Assembly: GCA_020859845.1 (NCBI GenBank)
Contig: JAJBVL010000050.1
Span: 16,070 to 80,069, forward strand
DNA from: Bacteroidales bacterium
GTDB lineage: Bacteria; Bacteroidota; Bacteroidia; Bacteroidales; Muribaculaceae
Direction of reading: 5' to 3'
DNA length: 64,000 nt
Shown here piece by piece: positions 9,216 to 17,248 of the stretch (within the stretch, counting starts at the first letter, position 1; each line of letters begins with the position of its first letter). The translations under genes were made by a program, and so were the position numbers. The notes under the pieces were generated by a model. It saw only the letters and a list, made by a program, of their open reading frames with translations, was not told the origin of the DNA and did no database searches.

Positions 9216-10568
9216 TTAAATAAAGCCACCAAACAGACGTATGAGGGTAGGGACGATAGGCTCGTTGGTGTCCTCAAGATTGATCTGCATACTCATGCTC
9301 TCAGTCTCCATCCCGAAGGTAATCTTTGCGCCAAAGGTGGCTGAGGGATTGACCCATTCCAGAGTGGGAAACAGGAGGTAGGCAGCTGCTTCTTTGCTGA
9401 GGAAAGTGGTGTTGAGCTGATTATTGTGGGTCGATTCGATAGGGGCGTTTGAGACGGTGAAATAGCCATCGTATGCCCCGCCGTAGAAGGTCTTGTCGCG
9501 CCACGAGGCTGTGAAGTGGCCTTCGCGGTCGGTGGTGATGTTGAAACCGTACCCTCCCAGATAGCGGGTTAGAGTAGCCACACCATTGTCAACCATCTCT
9601 TGGGGCATGTGGACCATGGCAAGCCAGTCCCAGGTTGATAGGTCGTCAATCTGCGCTAAATCTTTAGGACCACCAGCGATGGCCACAGTGCCGTCAATTG
9701 ACTGCAAGAAGGGGAGGAAGGTCTGCACCATTCCTTGAGCCTGCAGGCCCCCCATCATTGATACGACGGCGGCCAGTGGCTCCCAATTGAAGTTGGCCTT
9801 GTCGATACCGGCAGCAGCGGCTCCCAGAAAGTAGTCGGGGACGTAGCGCAGGAAGTCGGTGTTGATCTCCTTAAAGCCTGTGTAAGCCACCAGGGTGCCA
9901 TCAGCCTTCATATTTGTGCCATGCACAGCGATAGCGTTTGACTTCACATCGACGTCGAAACAACTAAACACCGGCTCTTTCTCGCCTTCGGCCACGTTCG
10001 CGAGGCCCATTTGGCCGATGATGCTCTGATTGAGAGCAAGAGTGGTCAGATGGTCTACCTCAAGATATTCGGCCGCTCCATAGTTGGAGGTAAAATTCTG
10101 CTTCTCGGCAGATTGCAGTATTGTCTTTACGTGCTCCAGAGGATTAGGTCCCACGATGCTCCACACCTGATGGTCATTCCATACCAGTGGGGTGCCGCTG
10201 CAGCGATAGTATCCTTCTTGTGTGGTCACCTCTGCGTCGCGTGCCTGCTTCAGAAGAGCGTTAAGCTTGGACAGGTCGGTCACCTTGGCCGTTAAGACAT
10301 AGGTATTGCCTGTAAGGAATATTACCAAGTGGTCAAGGTCGATAGCTTCCTTAGCTTGCCCGTAGTAAGTGGTAAACTCTGGGTCGGCAATGGCCGACAG
10401 AGCATCACCGCATTGGTCAACCCACTTGTTGAGGTTGACAATCGAAACGATGCCGGCGTCGGCGGGGATGGTCTCAAGCAGCGACTTCTCTTCATGATGA
10501 CATGCCGAGAGCACCATTAGCATCACTGAGGCTAATAATAGGGTAGAGTGGCGAACAATTGCTTTCAT
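9216..10568 (-). CDS. Lipoprotein, DUF4836-like
   Basis: 450 aa from the ATG at 10568 (the ORF track starts ten codons earlier; the shorter start gives a clean signal peptide MKAIVRHSTLLLASVMLMVL with lipobox LSAC). The start of the mature part, LLETIPADAGIVSIVNLNKW, resembles Bacteroidetes DUF4836 lipoproteins, which begin with 'IPADA..VV.ID'. No catalytic motif is visible. It precedes the ATPase and permease genes by 3 nt, so it may be a partner or substrate of that transporter. Family assignment is by pattern recall and should be treated as probable, not proven. Confidence 0.65.
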   Translation of the reverse strand: MKAIVRHSTLLLASVMLMVLSACHHEEKSLLETIPADAGIVSIVNLNKWVDQCGDALSAIADPEFTTYYGQAKEAIDLDHLVIFLTGNTYVLTAKVTDLSKLNALLKQARDAEVTTQEGYYRCSGTPLVWNDHQVWSIVGPNPLEHVKTILQSAEKQNFTSNYGAAEYLEVDHLTTLALNQSIIGQMGLANVAEGEKEPVFSCFDVDVKSNAIAVHGTNMKADGTLVAYTGFKEINTDFLRYVPDYFLGAAAAGIDKANFNWEPLAAVVSMMGGLQAQGMVQTFLPFLQSIDGTVAIAGGPKDLAQIDDLSTWDWLAMVHMPQEMVDNGVATLTRYLGGYGFNITTDREGHFTASWRDKTFYGGAYDGYFTVSNAPIESTHNNQLNTTFLSKEAAAYLLFPTLEWVNPSATFGAKITFGMETESMSMQINLEDTNEPIVPTLIRLFGGFI

Positions 10569-10595
10569 AATCGAGTTGATGTGATATTTAGAAAA

Positions 10596-10603
10596 CAAAA
10601 TTA
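10596..10603 (-). promoter_or_regulatory. -7 element of the lipoprotein-ABC transporter operon
   Basis: TAATTTTG on the minus strand, 27 nt upstream of the lipoprotein ATG at 10568. No good -33 element is obvious. It faces the aspartate aminotransferase promoter. Confidence 0.45.
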
Positions 10604-10626
10604 GTGCTTTTTTGCTCCACTTTCAC

Positions 10627-10634
10627 TAATTTTG
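10627..10634 (+). promoter_or_regulatory. -7 element of the aspartate aminotransferase gene
   Basis: TAATTTTG on the plus strand, 49 nt before the ATG at 10684. A -33 TTTG at the usual 19-22 nt spacing is not seen. Confidence 0.45.
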
Positions 10635-10683
10635 TGCGTTTTTATAGCTATACACCCCATTAACTGACACAACAATAGGTAAT

Positions 10684-11868
10684 ATGCTCGAAGTATCTCA
10701 GCGCATACAGGCGCTTGCCCCTTCAGCCACGCTGGCAATGTCGCAGCGCAGCAACGAGCTGCGCGCCCAAGGCGTGGACGTCATCAATATGTCGGTAGGC
10801 GAACCCGACTTTGACACCCCCCACCACATCAAGGAGGCTGCCAAGCGAGCCATCGACGAAAACTATACTCGCTACACGCCGGTCCCGGGCTACATGTCGC
10901 TCCGCAAGGCTATAGTGCAAAATCTCAAGGAGACCAATGGCGTTGAGTACCAGCCCGAACAAATCGTGGTGTCAAACGGCGCCAAGCAGGGCCTCTGCAA
11001 CGTGATCCTGAGCGTCATCAATCCCGGCGACGAGGTGATAATCCCCACACCCGCATGGGTGAGCTACATGGAGATGGTCAAGCTTGCCGAGGGTAAGAAT
11101 GTGCTCGTGCCCGCCGGCTTGGAGCAAGACTTCAAGGTGACGCCCGAGCAACTGCGCGCCGCCATCACTCCTCGCACACGTATGATTATCCTCTGCTCGC
11201 CCTCCAACCCCACTGGCAGTGTCTATACCCCCGATGAACTGCAAGCGCTCGTTGACGTCATCAAGGACTATCCCGATATCCTTGTGATGGCCGATGAGAT
11301 ATATCAGCAGATTAATTATACGGGCACTTTCCGCTCGCTCGGCTCTTTCCCCGAGATTGCCGACCGCGTAGTGGTGGTCAATGGTGTCTCGAAGGCTTAT
11401 GCCATGACTGGCTGGCGTATAGGATTTATCGCTGCTCCTCTGTGGGTGGCTAAGGCCACTACCAAACTCCAAGGACAATACACCTCGGGCGCTTCGTCGA
11501 TAGCCCAAAAGGCCGCCGAGGCTGCCTATCTGGGACCACAGGAGTGTGTCAAGGAGATGTGTGCGGTATTCCAGCGTCGTCGTGATCTCATCGTGGAGCT
11601 GGCTCGCCAGATTCCTGGGGTGAAGGTCAACGTGCCTCAGGGCGCTTTCTATCTCTTCCCCGATGTGTCGAGCTACATCGGCAAGACCGTGGGTGGACGC
11701 GAGATAAAGAGTAGCGGCGACCTATGTATGTACCTGCTCGAGGTGGCACACGTGGCCACTGTCGACGGCGCTGCTTTCTGTTTGCCCGGCTACATCCGTC
11801 TTAGCTACGCTACCAGCGACGACAATATCCGCGAAGCCATGCGCCGTATCCGCGAGGCATTGGCCTAA
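10684..11868 (+). CDS. aspC: Aspartate/aromatic aminotransferase, PLP-dependent class I
   Basis: 394 aa, the normal length of class I aminotransferases. The PLP lysine sits in NGVSKAYAMTGWRIGF (Lys near 238), with upstream PLP-binding features SNGAKQGL, LCSPSNPTGSVY (Asn of the NPTG motif) and MADEIYQQI (Asp/Tyr contacting the cofactor), and the C-terminal substrate-binding Arg in LPGYIRLSYATS. It transfers amino groups between aspartate (or related amino acids) and 2-oxoglutarate in the cytoplasm. It is monocistronic; its stop codon overlaps the stop of the convergent O-methyltransferase gene by 4 nt. Substrate preference (Asp, aromatic or prephenate) is not decided by what I can see. Confidence 0.93.
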   Translation: MLEVSQRIQALAPSATLAMSQRSNELRAQGVDVINMSVGEPDFDTPHHIKEAAKRAIDENYTRYTPVPGYMSLRKAIVQNLKETNGVEYQPEQIVVSNGAKQGLCNVILSVINPGDEVIIPTPAWVSYMEMVKLAEGKNVLVPAGLEQDFKVTPEQLRAAITPRTRMIILCSPSNPTGSVYTPDELQALVDVIKDYPDILVMADEIYQQINYTGTFRSLGSFPEIADRVVVVNGVSKAYAMTGWRIGFIAAPLWVAKATTKLQGQYTSGASSIAQKAAEAAYLGPQECVKEMCAVFQRRRDLIVELARQIPGVKVNVPQGAFYLFPDVSSYIGKTVGGREIKSSGDLCMYLLEVAHVATVDGAAFCLPGYIRLSYATSDDNIREAMRRIREALA

Positions 11869-12542
11869 GGACGCTTTCGGATAATTGACAGCCCATCCCT
11901 CACCGGGAGCATTACCACCTCCAGCTGTGGATTGGCTGCCACCATATCGTTAAACGTCATAATCCCTTGCATCTGGGGGTCCAGATGCAGGGGATTTTCC
12001 ATTACTTTGCCGTCCCAAAGGGTATTGTCGGCCAGGATGTAACCACCGCTCTTGAGGCGAGGCAAAATCAGCTCTAAATATTGAGGATACAGGCGCTTGT
12101 TGGCATCGATGAGGACGAGATCCCAAGGCGCTAAAGCATCGAGCTGAGCCACCACCTCTAATGCATCGCCAATGTGGAGGGTTATGCGGTCGCCTCCCGG
12201 GGTGGTGGCAAATAGTTGGGTGAGCTCGTCCTCCATCTCGTCGTTGATCTCTACTGTGTGGATTTCTCCCTCGGGGGGAAGCCCCTCGGCAAGACACAGC
12301 GTGGCGTAGCCGGTAAAGGTGCCTATCTCCAACACACGCTGCGGGCGTATCATCGTGGTGAGCATGGCCAGCAATCGGCCCTGCACATGGCCTGAGCACA
12401 TCCGTGGGTAGAGGTGGCGCAGATATGTGTGGCGGTAGAGACGTGTCAGGTGTTCTGGCTCCGGGGATGTATGAGCAGCGATGTAATCTTCGAGGTATTC
12501 GGAGGCTTGCATGGGCAGAGGATTGTAGGGGTAAATGCTCAC
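11865..12542 (-). CDS. Class I SAM-dependent O-methyltransferase (COG4122-like)
   Basis: 225 aa. The SAM motif is VLEIGTFTGYATLCLAEGL (about 70-88), followed by the acidic ribose-binding residue in IHTVEIN, DLVLIDANKRLYPQYLEL (metal/catalytic Asp region) and GGYILADNTLWDGKV, all features of the catechol-O-methyltransferase-like family. The ORF-track start is a GTG whose codon overlaps the hypB stop; an ATG ten codons in (12512, MQASEYLEDY) is the alternative. It is the last gene of the rbfA-permease-hypB operon. The acceptor molecule is unknown. Confidence 0.85.
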   Translation of the reverse strand: MSIYPYNPLPMQASEYLEDYIAAHTSPEPEHLTRLYRHTYLRHLYPRMCSGHVQGRLLAMLTTMIRPQRVLEIGTFTGYATLCLAEGLPPEGEIHTVEINDEMEDELTQLFATTPGGDRITLHIGDALEVVAQLDALAPWDLVLIDANKRLYPQYLELILPRLKSGGYILADNTLWDGKVMENPLHLDPQMQGIMTFNDMVAANPQLEVVMLPVRDGLSIIRKRP

Positions 12543-13261
12543 TCGCTAATGAGGGCTGCGGCAAGCTCAGGGATGCCTGTGCCTTTGGTGGCTGACACTT
12601 CAAAGAAGCGTAGGCTGGGATTGACCTTGCGAGCATTCTCTTTGATGCGCTCAATGTCGCTGTCGACATAAGGCAGGAGGTCAACCTTGTTGATGACACA
12701 TATCTGGCTGCCGGCAAACATATAGGGATACTTCAGGGGCTTGTCGTCGCCCTCGGTGACGCTAATCACCACTATGCGTTTGTTCTCACCAAGGTCGAAG
12801 GCGGCGGGGCACACCAGATTGCCCACGTTCTCTATGAAAAGCATCGTGCCCTCGGCGAGGTTGAGGTCTTGGATGGCATGACCCACCATATGGGCATCGA
12901 GATGACAGCCATTGGCGGTGTTGATCTGGATGGCGTCGATGCCAAGAGCTTTTATGCGGTCGGCGTCGTTGGTGGTCTGCTGATCGCCTTCGATGACGGC
13001 CAGTGGCTTCTGCCCTTGAAGTTCGCGTAGCAGGGCTTCGAGAAGCGATGTCTTGCCCGAGCCTGGAGAAGACACGATATTGAAAGCTTTGGCTCCTTTA
13101 GCGGCCAGATATCCGCGATTGAAAGCGGCGTGGCGATTGTTCTCGCCCAGAATGTCGGCTTCGAGGGTTACGCGGGTGGGTTGATGATGATCGTGGTCGT
13201 GGTGATGGTCGTGATGATGGTCGTGATTGTCAGGTTGGCCGCAGCCACAGGTGGTACACAT
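12539..13261 (-). CDS. hypB: Hydrogenase/urease nickel incorporation GTPase HypB
   Basis: 240 aa from the ATG at 13261, which gives MCTTCGCG, the N-terminal high-affinity nickel motif CxxCxC of HypB. A histidine-rich nickel storage stretch (DNHDHHHDHHHDHDHH) follows. The GTPase domain has a P-loop in SSPGSGKTSLL, the metal site GCHLDAH, and INKVDLLPY as the base-specificity motif. HypB inserts Ni into [NiFe] hydrogenase (or urease) with HypA. No hypA, hypCDEF, hydrogenase or urease gene is in the window; its neighbours are rbfA, a permease and a methyltransferase. The longer ORF-track start would run through an 18-bp tandem repeat and overlap the upstream gene, so I reject it. Confidence 0.93.
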   Translation of the reverse strand: MCTTCGCGQPDNHDHHHDHHHDHDHHQPTRVTLEADILGENNRHAAFNRGYLAAKGAKAFNIVSSPGSGKTSLLEALLRELQGQKPLAVIEGDQQTTNDADRIKALGIDAIQINTANGCHLDAHMVGHAIQDLNLAEGTMLFIENVGNLVCPAAFDLGENKRIVVISVTEGDDKPLKYPYMFAGSQICVINKVDLLPYVDSDIERIKENARKVNPSLRFFEVSATKGTGIPELAAALISE

Positions 13262-13271
13262 AATGGTTGGT

Positions 13272-13307
13272 GGGGTTGTTGGAGTTATTGGGGTTGTTGG
13301 AGTTGTT
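13272..13307. repeat. Tandem repeat, 18 bp x 2, between permease and hypB genes
   Basis: GGGGTTGTTGGAGTTATT followed by GGGGTTGTTGGAGTTGTT, itself built from 9-bp half-units. It sits 10 nt upstream of the hypB ATG on the minus strand. Confidence 0.85.
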
Positions 13308-13316
13308 AGGGGAGAG

Positions 13317-14534
13317 TTAATGATGTGAGGCAAGTCGCGATGCTATCCAGCCGGTGATGTAGCCCACTACTATCACCAGAGCGAGGATAAGAGCCAGGTC
13401 GAGAAGATGCACCTGCACGGGATATACTGAGATAGACAGCTGTGAGGGGTCGCCGTTGAGGCGTATGAATCCTCCCCACTGCTGGGCGAGGCATAATATT
13501 ACCCCCAGCAGAAGGCCTGCCACGCCGCCGGTGACGGTGATAAGCCATCCCTCCCATGTGAAGATGGAGCCTATCATTGCGGGGGTGGCGCCCAGAGCGC
13601 GGAGGGTAGAGATGTCGTCGGCCTTCTCGATAATGAGCATCGACATTGTCGACACTACGTTGAAAGCCGCTATCACCAGTATGAAAGCGAGCATCACGAA
13701 GGTGATCCACTTCTCGATACTTATCATCTTGAATGAGGCCTCTTGCTGTTGCCAGCGGTCGAGCAGCTGCCATTTAGCTGCCTCGGGGAGGGCGAGGATG
13801 GCTTTGCGCGCTTGGCTGAGGTCGACTCCTGGAGCCAGAGCGATGTCGATAGAAGATGCTTCGCTATTGGTGTAGCCCAGGAGATGGCGCGCTGTGGATA
13901 GAGGTATGATAATGCGGTCGGCGTCATATTCTGCTTGGTCGGTCTCATACACTCCGCCTACCAGTAGCGAGTCGGTCACAAAGGCGCTCATGAGGGCTGC
14001 AGGGTTGATGCGTCCCTGTCGGCGCGGGGCATAGAGGCCCAGAGGCTTCACATAGCCAGGCCGCGCACCCAAGCGGATGGCCACACCCACGCTCAATGTG
14101 GCGCAGGGATAGTCGCCTTCGGCCTGTAAGTATGACCCATCGATGAGGATGTCGGCGATGGAGGTGACGCGCTCATATCCCTCGGGCACTCCCTTTATCT
14201 CCACAGGCATCTGATACTCGCCATAGGTGGCCAGCGCATGCTGCTCTAGGGTAGGAAGTGCGTGGCCTATCTCGGGGAGTGTCTCAAGGGTGGTGGCCAA
14301 CTCTTCGCCGTGGCTGAAGGTGGAGCCTGTGGCGGGAACAAGTTTTAGCTCAGGGTCGAGCATTGAGAGGCGAGCCTCTGCCAGATGAGAGAAACCGTTA
14401 AACACCGAGAGAACACACACGATAGCCAGCGTAGCTACAGCTACGCCTATTACGGCTACGCGCGAGATGATGTTGACGGCTTGATGGCTCTTGCGGGCAA
14501 AGAGATAGCGAAGAGCTATTCGCAGAGATGTCAT
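13317..14534 (-). CDS. LolC/LolE-family lipoprotein-releasing ABC permease
   Basis: 405 aa. The N-terminus RIALRYLFARKSHQAVNIISRVAVIGVAVATLAIV is typical of LolC/LolE, followed by a first membrane segment, a periplasmic domain (about 50-265) and three C-terminal segments (FVMLAFILVIAAFNVVSTMSM, ITVTGGVAGLLLGVILCLA, LLDLALILALVIVVGYITGW). The SMLIIEKADDISTLRALGA motif that couples to the LolD ATPase is present. It lies in an operon after rbfA (4-nt overlap). No LolD gene is adjacent; the ATPase at 8544-9212 is a candidate but belongs to another operon. The likely role is release of lipoproteins from the inner membrane. Confidence 0.88.
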   Translation of the reverse strand: MTSLRIALRYLFARKSHQAVNIISRVAVIGVAVATLAIVCVLSVFNGFSHLAEARLSMLDPELKLVPATGSTFSHGEELATTLETLPEIGHALPTLEQHALATYGEYQMPVEIKGVPEGYERVTSIADILIDGSYLQAEGDYPCATLSVGVAIRLGARPGYVKPLGLYAPRRQGRINPAALMSAFVTDSLLVGGVYETDQAEYDADRIIIPLSTARHLLGYTNSEASSIDIALAPGVDLSQARKAILALPEAAKWQLLDRWQQQEASFKMISIEKWITFVMLAFILVIAAFNVVSTMSMLIIEKADDISTLRALGATPAMIGSIFTWEGWLITVTGGVAGLLLGVILCLAQQWGGFIRLNGDPSQLSISVYPVQVHLLDLALILALVIVVGYITGWIASRLASHH

Positions 14535-14953
14535 TCAGCGGGGGCTTCGGGGGCTTCGGGAGCTTCGGGAGCTTCGGGAGTGGAGGTGTCGGAGCCTTTA
14601 TCTTCTGAGGGCTTCTCGTCGGCCTTGAGGAGGCTGTCGATATGCTCTATGTAGTCGAGCGAGTCGTCGAGGAAGAACGACAGCTCAGGACACTTGCGGA
14701 GCTGGAAGCGCACCTTCTGCGCCAGCTCGTAGCGGACAGTCTTGGCGCTGCGCTTGATGTTCTCGAGCACTTCTTGAGCCTTTGACGAGGGAAATATCGA
14801 AAGGTAGGCCTTGGCTATGCTAAGGTCGGGCGACACGCGCACATTGCTCACCGAGACGATGGTGCCGTGGGTCTTGGCGGTCTGCTGACGAAATATTTCG
14901 CTGAGCTCCTTTTGAAGGAGACGTGAGATTTTGGCTTGACGGGTTGATTCCAT
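14531..14953 (-). CDS. rbfA: Ribosome-binding factor A with Glu-Ala-Pro repeat tail
   Basis: 140 aa from the ATG at 14953 (MESTRQAKISRLLQKELSEIF, the usual RbfA opening); the upstream 20 codons of the ORF-track entry are leader. The KH-like domain includes TIVSVSNVRVSPDLSIAKAYLSIF and the C-terminal LSFFLDDSLDYIEHIDSLL motif. RbfA binds the 30S subunit during 16S rRNA 5'-end maturation. The C-terminal tail is EAPEAPEAPEAP, coded by four 9-bp tandem repeats, and is absent from typical RbfA. It heads the operon and has a TAACTTTG promoter element about 48 nt upstream. Confidence 0.93.
   Translation of the reverse strand: MESTRQAKISRLLQKELSEIFRQQTAKTHGTIVSVSNVRVSPDLSIAKAYLSIFPSSKAQEVLENIKRSAKTVRYELAQKVRFQLRKCPELSFFLDDSLDYIEHIDSLLKADEKPSEDKGSDTSTPEAPEAPEAPEAPAE
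14544..14579. repeat. 9-bp tandem repeat (x4) inside rbfA
   Basis: Four copies of GCTTCGGG(G/A), coding for Glu-Ala-Pro on the minus strand. Because the unit is a multiple of three, copy changes would alter tail length without a frameshift. Confidence 0.85.
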
Positions 14954-15000
14954 AGTTGAAATTTGGTTGTGGGTTTGTCTATATAACGTATAGCCGGGTG

Positions 15001-15008
15001 CAAAGTTA
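15001..15008 (-). promoter_or_regulatory. -7 element upstream of rbfA
   Basis: TAACTTTG on the minus strand, 47 nt before the rbfA ATG. The promoter of the rbfA operon; a -33 element is not clear. Confidence 0.5.
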
Positions 15009-15129
15009 AGCAAAAAATTTTAGAGAGGGCTTATAGGAGAAGTTTCGACCAATTGTTGTGGCACAAAAGGATAATTGGAGCAGAAAAAAGAAAAAAATGA
15101 GCATCGGAGCGAAAAAAGTTGGCGAAAAA

Positions 15130-15161
15130 TTTGCACAGTATCAAAAACCGTCTTAACTTTG
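15130..15161 (+). promoter_or_regulatory. Promoter of the tRNA-Asp transcript
   Basis: TTTG (15130), 20-nt spacer, TAACTTTG (15154-15161): an excellent match to the Bacteroidetes consensus. The predicted start is about 15165, leaving a leader of roughly 90 nt before the tRNA. Confidence 0.7.
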
Positions 15162-15256
15162 CACTCGCAAAACGGCAGTAACACCGTCAAGCACTCTTCC
15201 GAGCGACACCACCAAGCCAAGGCTTAGAGAAGCTCAAAAAAGGTAAGATAACAAAA

Positions 15257-15330
15257 GGTGTGGTAGTTCAGCTGGTTAGAATACCTGCCTGTCACGCAGG
15301 GGGTCGCGGGTTCGAGTCCCGTCCATACCG
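15257..15330 (+). tRNA. tRNA-Asp (anticodon GTC)
   Basis: 74 nt without CCA. The acceptor arm GGTGTGG pairs with CCATACC (one G-U pair) plus discriminator G; the anticodon stem is CCTGC/GCAGG with loop CTGTCAC and anticodon GTC at 15291-15293; the T arm is GCGGG TTCGAGT CCCGT. CCA is not encoded. It is a solitary tRNA gene with its own promoter and terminator. Confidence 0.97.
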
Positions 15331-15344
15331 CAGAGGAGAGAGGA

Positions 15345-15392
15345 GAATGAGTAATTGTTAAGCTTCGGCTTACGTTACTCATTCTTTTTTTT
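15345..15392 (+). terminator. Intrinsic terminator after tRNA-Asp
   Basis: GAATGAGTAA ... TTACTCATTC hairpin followed by a run of eight T. Confidence 0.85.
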
Positions 15393-15438
15393 AGAGGGAT
15401 AGAGGGATAGAGAGATAGAGAGATAGAGGGATAGAGAT
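15393..15438. repeat. 8-bp tandem repeat (AGAGGGAT/AGAGAGAT)
   Basis: Five full units of AGAG(G/A)GAT and a partial sixth, lying between the convergent terminators of the tRNA and the ilv operon. Confidence 0.85.
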
Positions 15439-15473
15439 AAAAATGGGGGCCTATCTCACGACAGACCCCCATC
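15439..15473 (-). terminator. Intrinsic terminator of the ilv operon
   Basis: On the minus strand ATGGGGG ... CCCCCAT followed by TTTTTATC, 43 nt after the ilvC stop. Confidence 0.7.
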
Positions 15474-15515
15474 TCAATGAAAAAAAAGAAATTTTATCTT
15501 TCCTATTTATTTCCT

Positions 15516-16559
15516 TTAGTTATTTTCTGGACGCAGTTGGCGCACGGTGACAGCCGTCTGCCACATCTCGCTCTCGCGTAGGTCCTTGAGCTCTTTCTCA
15601 AGCTTCTCGCGATAGTCGGGCTTGGAGTTGCTGTCAATAGAGATCTGAGCCTCGTTGCCGCTCTTCACGCTCTCATACAGGCGCTGCACTACTGGCTTGA
15701 TGGCGTCGTGGAACGGGCCCATCCAGTCAAGAGCGCCGCGCTGAGCCGTAGTAGAGCAGTTGGCATACATCCAGTCCATACCCTTTTGGGCAAAGAGGGG
15801 CATCAGCGACTGTGTGAGCTCTTCTACAGTCTCGTTGAAAGCCTCGGAGGGCGAGTGGCCATTCTCGCGAAGCACTTCGTATTGGGCGAGCAGGAGACCC
15901 TGGATGGCGCCCATGAGCGAACCGCGTTCGCCGGTGAGGTCGCTTGTAGCTTCACGCACGAAAGTGGTCTCGAAGAGGTAGCCTGAGCCGATGCCGATAC
16001 CAAGTGCTATGGTGCGGTCAAAAGCGCGGCCTGTGGCGTCTTGATAGATGGCGTAGCTGGAGTTAAGGCCGCGGCCTTCCAAGAACATGGTGCGGAGCGA
16101 TGTGCCAGAGCCCTTAGGAGCCACCATGATAACGTCGATGCCTTCGGGGGGCACCACGCCAGTGCGGTCGTTCCAAGTGATAGCGAAACCATGAGAGAAA
16201 TAGAGGGCCTTGCCAGGGGTGAGATATTGCTTGATGCGAGGCCATACCGACATCACGGCAGCGTCGCTGAGGAGGCACATTATGATAGTAGCGCGCTCGC
16301 AAGCCTCTTCGATGCCGAAGAGGGTCTCGCCGGGTACCCACCCGTCGGCTACAGCCTTGTCGAAAGTCTTGCCAGGACGCTGGCCCACGATCACGTTGAA
16401 ACCATTGTCGCGGAGGTTCATGCTTTGGCCAGGGCCTTGCACACCGTAGCCAATCACAGCTATAGTCTCGTCTTTGAGTATTTCACGAGCCTTTTCAAGA
16501 GGGAATTCTTCGCGGGTGATGACGTTTTCTTCAACACCGCCAAAATTAAGTTTTGCCAT
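15516..16559 (-). CDS. ilvC: Ketol-acid reductoisomerase (class I)
   Basis: 347 aa, the length of short class I enzymes. The Rossmann motif is AVIGYGVQGPGQSMNLRDNG (about 36-55), the metal/substrate region VAPKGSGTSLR, and the KARI C-terminal knot domain has GERGSLMGAIQGLLLAQYEVL and the acidic Mg ligands. It converts acetolactate to dihydroxyisovalerate in valine/isoleucine synthesis. The cofactor loop is VGQRPGKTFDKA, which keeps the Arg usually linked with NADPH; specificity is not certain from this. It is the last gene of ilvD-ilvB-ilvN-ilvC. Confidence 0.96.
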   Translation of the reverse strand: MAKLNFGGVEENVITREEFPLEKAREILKDETIAVIGYGVQGPGQSMNLRDNGFNVIVGQRPGKTFDKAVADGWVPGETLFGIEEACERATIIMCLLSDAAVMSVWPRIKQYLTPGKALYFSHGFAITWNDRTGVVPPEGIDVIMVAPKGSGTSLRTMFLEGRGLNSSYAIYQDATGRAFDRTIALGIGIGSGYLFETTFVREATSDLTGERGSLMGAIQGLLLAQYEVLRENGHSPSEAFNETVEELTQSLMPLFAQKGMDWMYANCSTTAQRGALDWMGPFHDAIKPVVQRLYESVKSGNEAQISIDSNSKPDYREKLEKELKDLRESEMWQTAVTVRQLRPENN

Positions 16560-16606
16560 TGTTGTTGTTGAGGGTTATTTGGGTTTTTTTGTTCTTTTCT
16601 TTTAAG

Positions 16607-16638
16607 CCTTTCGTCCTTTCGTCCTTTCTTCTTTTCTT
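16607..16638. repeat. 8-bp tandem repeat between ilvN and ilvC
   Basis: CCTTTCGT, CCTTTCGT, CCTTTCTT, CTTTTCTT, lying between the ilvN stop (16663) and the ilvC start (16559) on the minus strand. Confidence 0.75.
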
Positions 16639-16662
16639 CGCCAAAGGGGTAAAGTGGGGGGA

Positions 16663-17214
16663 TTAGGAGAGGGAGCGCTGGCGCTCTTCTTGCTGACGCA
16701 GGTAGAGGTCTACGTGCTCCATGGGGCTCTTAGTTACAGCCACTCGGCCAGTGCGAACAAACTGTCGGATGTCATACTTTTTAAGCTCCTCAAAGAGGGC
16801 TTCGGTCTCGTCGCTATGGCCAGTCTTTTCTATCACCGTATACTCTGGCGTGAGCTCGAGAATGCGGGCGTTGTGGCGGCGGATTATTTCTTCGAGGTGT
16901 TGCTCGTGGAGCAGGCGTTCGGTAGGCACTTTGTAGAGGGCCACTTCTTGATATACGATGTCGTCGTCGGTGTAGAGGAATGCTCGTATCACGTCGATTC
17001 GCTTCTCTATCTGCTTTATCACCTTTTCCATCGTGGGGCGATCGCTATAGCAGGTAAGCGTCATCTTATGCACCCCGGGGATGGAACACCGGCTTGCCGT
17101 CACGCTCTCAAGGTTGAGACCGCGCCGAGTGAAGATGATTGACAATTGATTGAGCAGACCTACATGGTTCTCGGCAAAGACTGCTATTGTGTAAAGCGTA
17201 TCAGTGGGATTCAT
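16663..17214 (-). CDS. ilvN: Acetolactate synthase small (regulatory) subunit
   Basis: 183 aa. An N-terminal ACT domain (YTIAVFAENHVGLLNQLSIIFTRRGLNLESVTA, about 9-41) is followed by the C-terminal domain of the IlvH/IlvN family. It binds the catalytic IlvB subunit and normally confers feedback inhibition by valine. It starts 34 nt after the ilvB stop, in operon order, and is followed by ilvC after a 103-nt gap that contains an 8-bp tandem repeat. There is no acyl-ACP thioesterase gene between ilvN and ilvC. Confidence 0.94.
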   Translation of the reverse strand: MNPTDTLYTIAVFAENHVGLLNQLSIIFTRRGLNLESVTASRCSIPGVHKMTLTCYSDRPTMEKVIKQIEKRIDVIRAFLYTDDDIVYQEVALYKVPTERLLHEQHLEEIIRRHNARILELTPEYTVIEKTGHSDETEALFEELKKYDIRQFVRTGRVAVTKSPMEHVDLYLRQQEERQRSLS

Positions 17215-17248
17215 AATGACAGTGGGTGGGATGGGTGAGAGGGGGAGA

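Noticed and set aside
13262-13333. HypB extension reading PLTTPTTPITPTTPPT
   Set aside because: It is a translation of the 18-bp tandem repeat and overlaps the upstream gene; HypB proteins start at MCTTCGCG.
15224-15472. 82-aa ORF across the tRNA-Asp gene
   Set aside because: It is antisense to a complete tRNA, its terminator and a tandem repeat.
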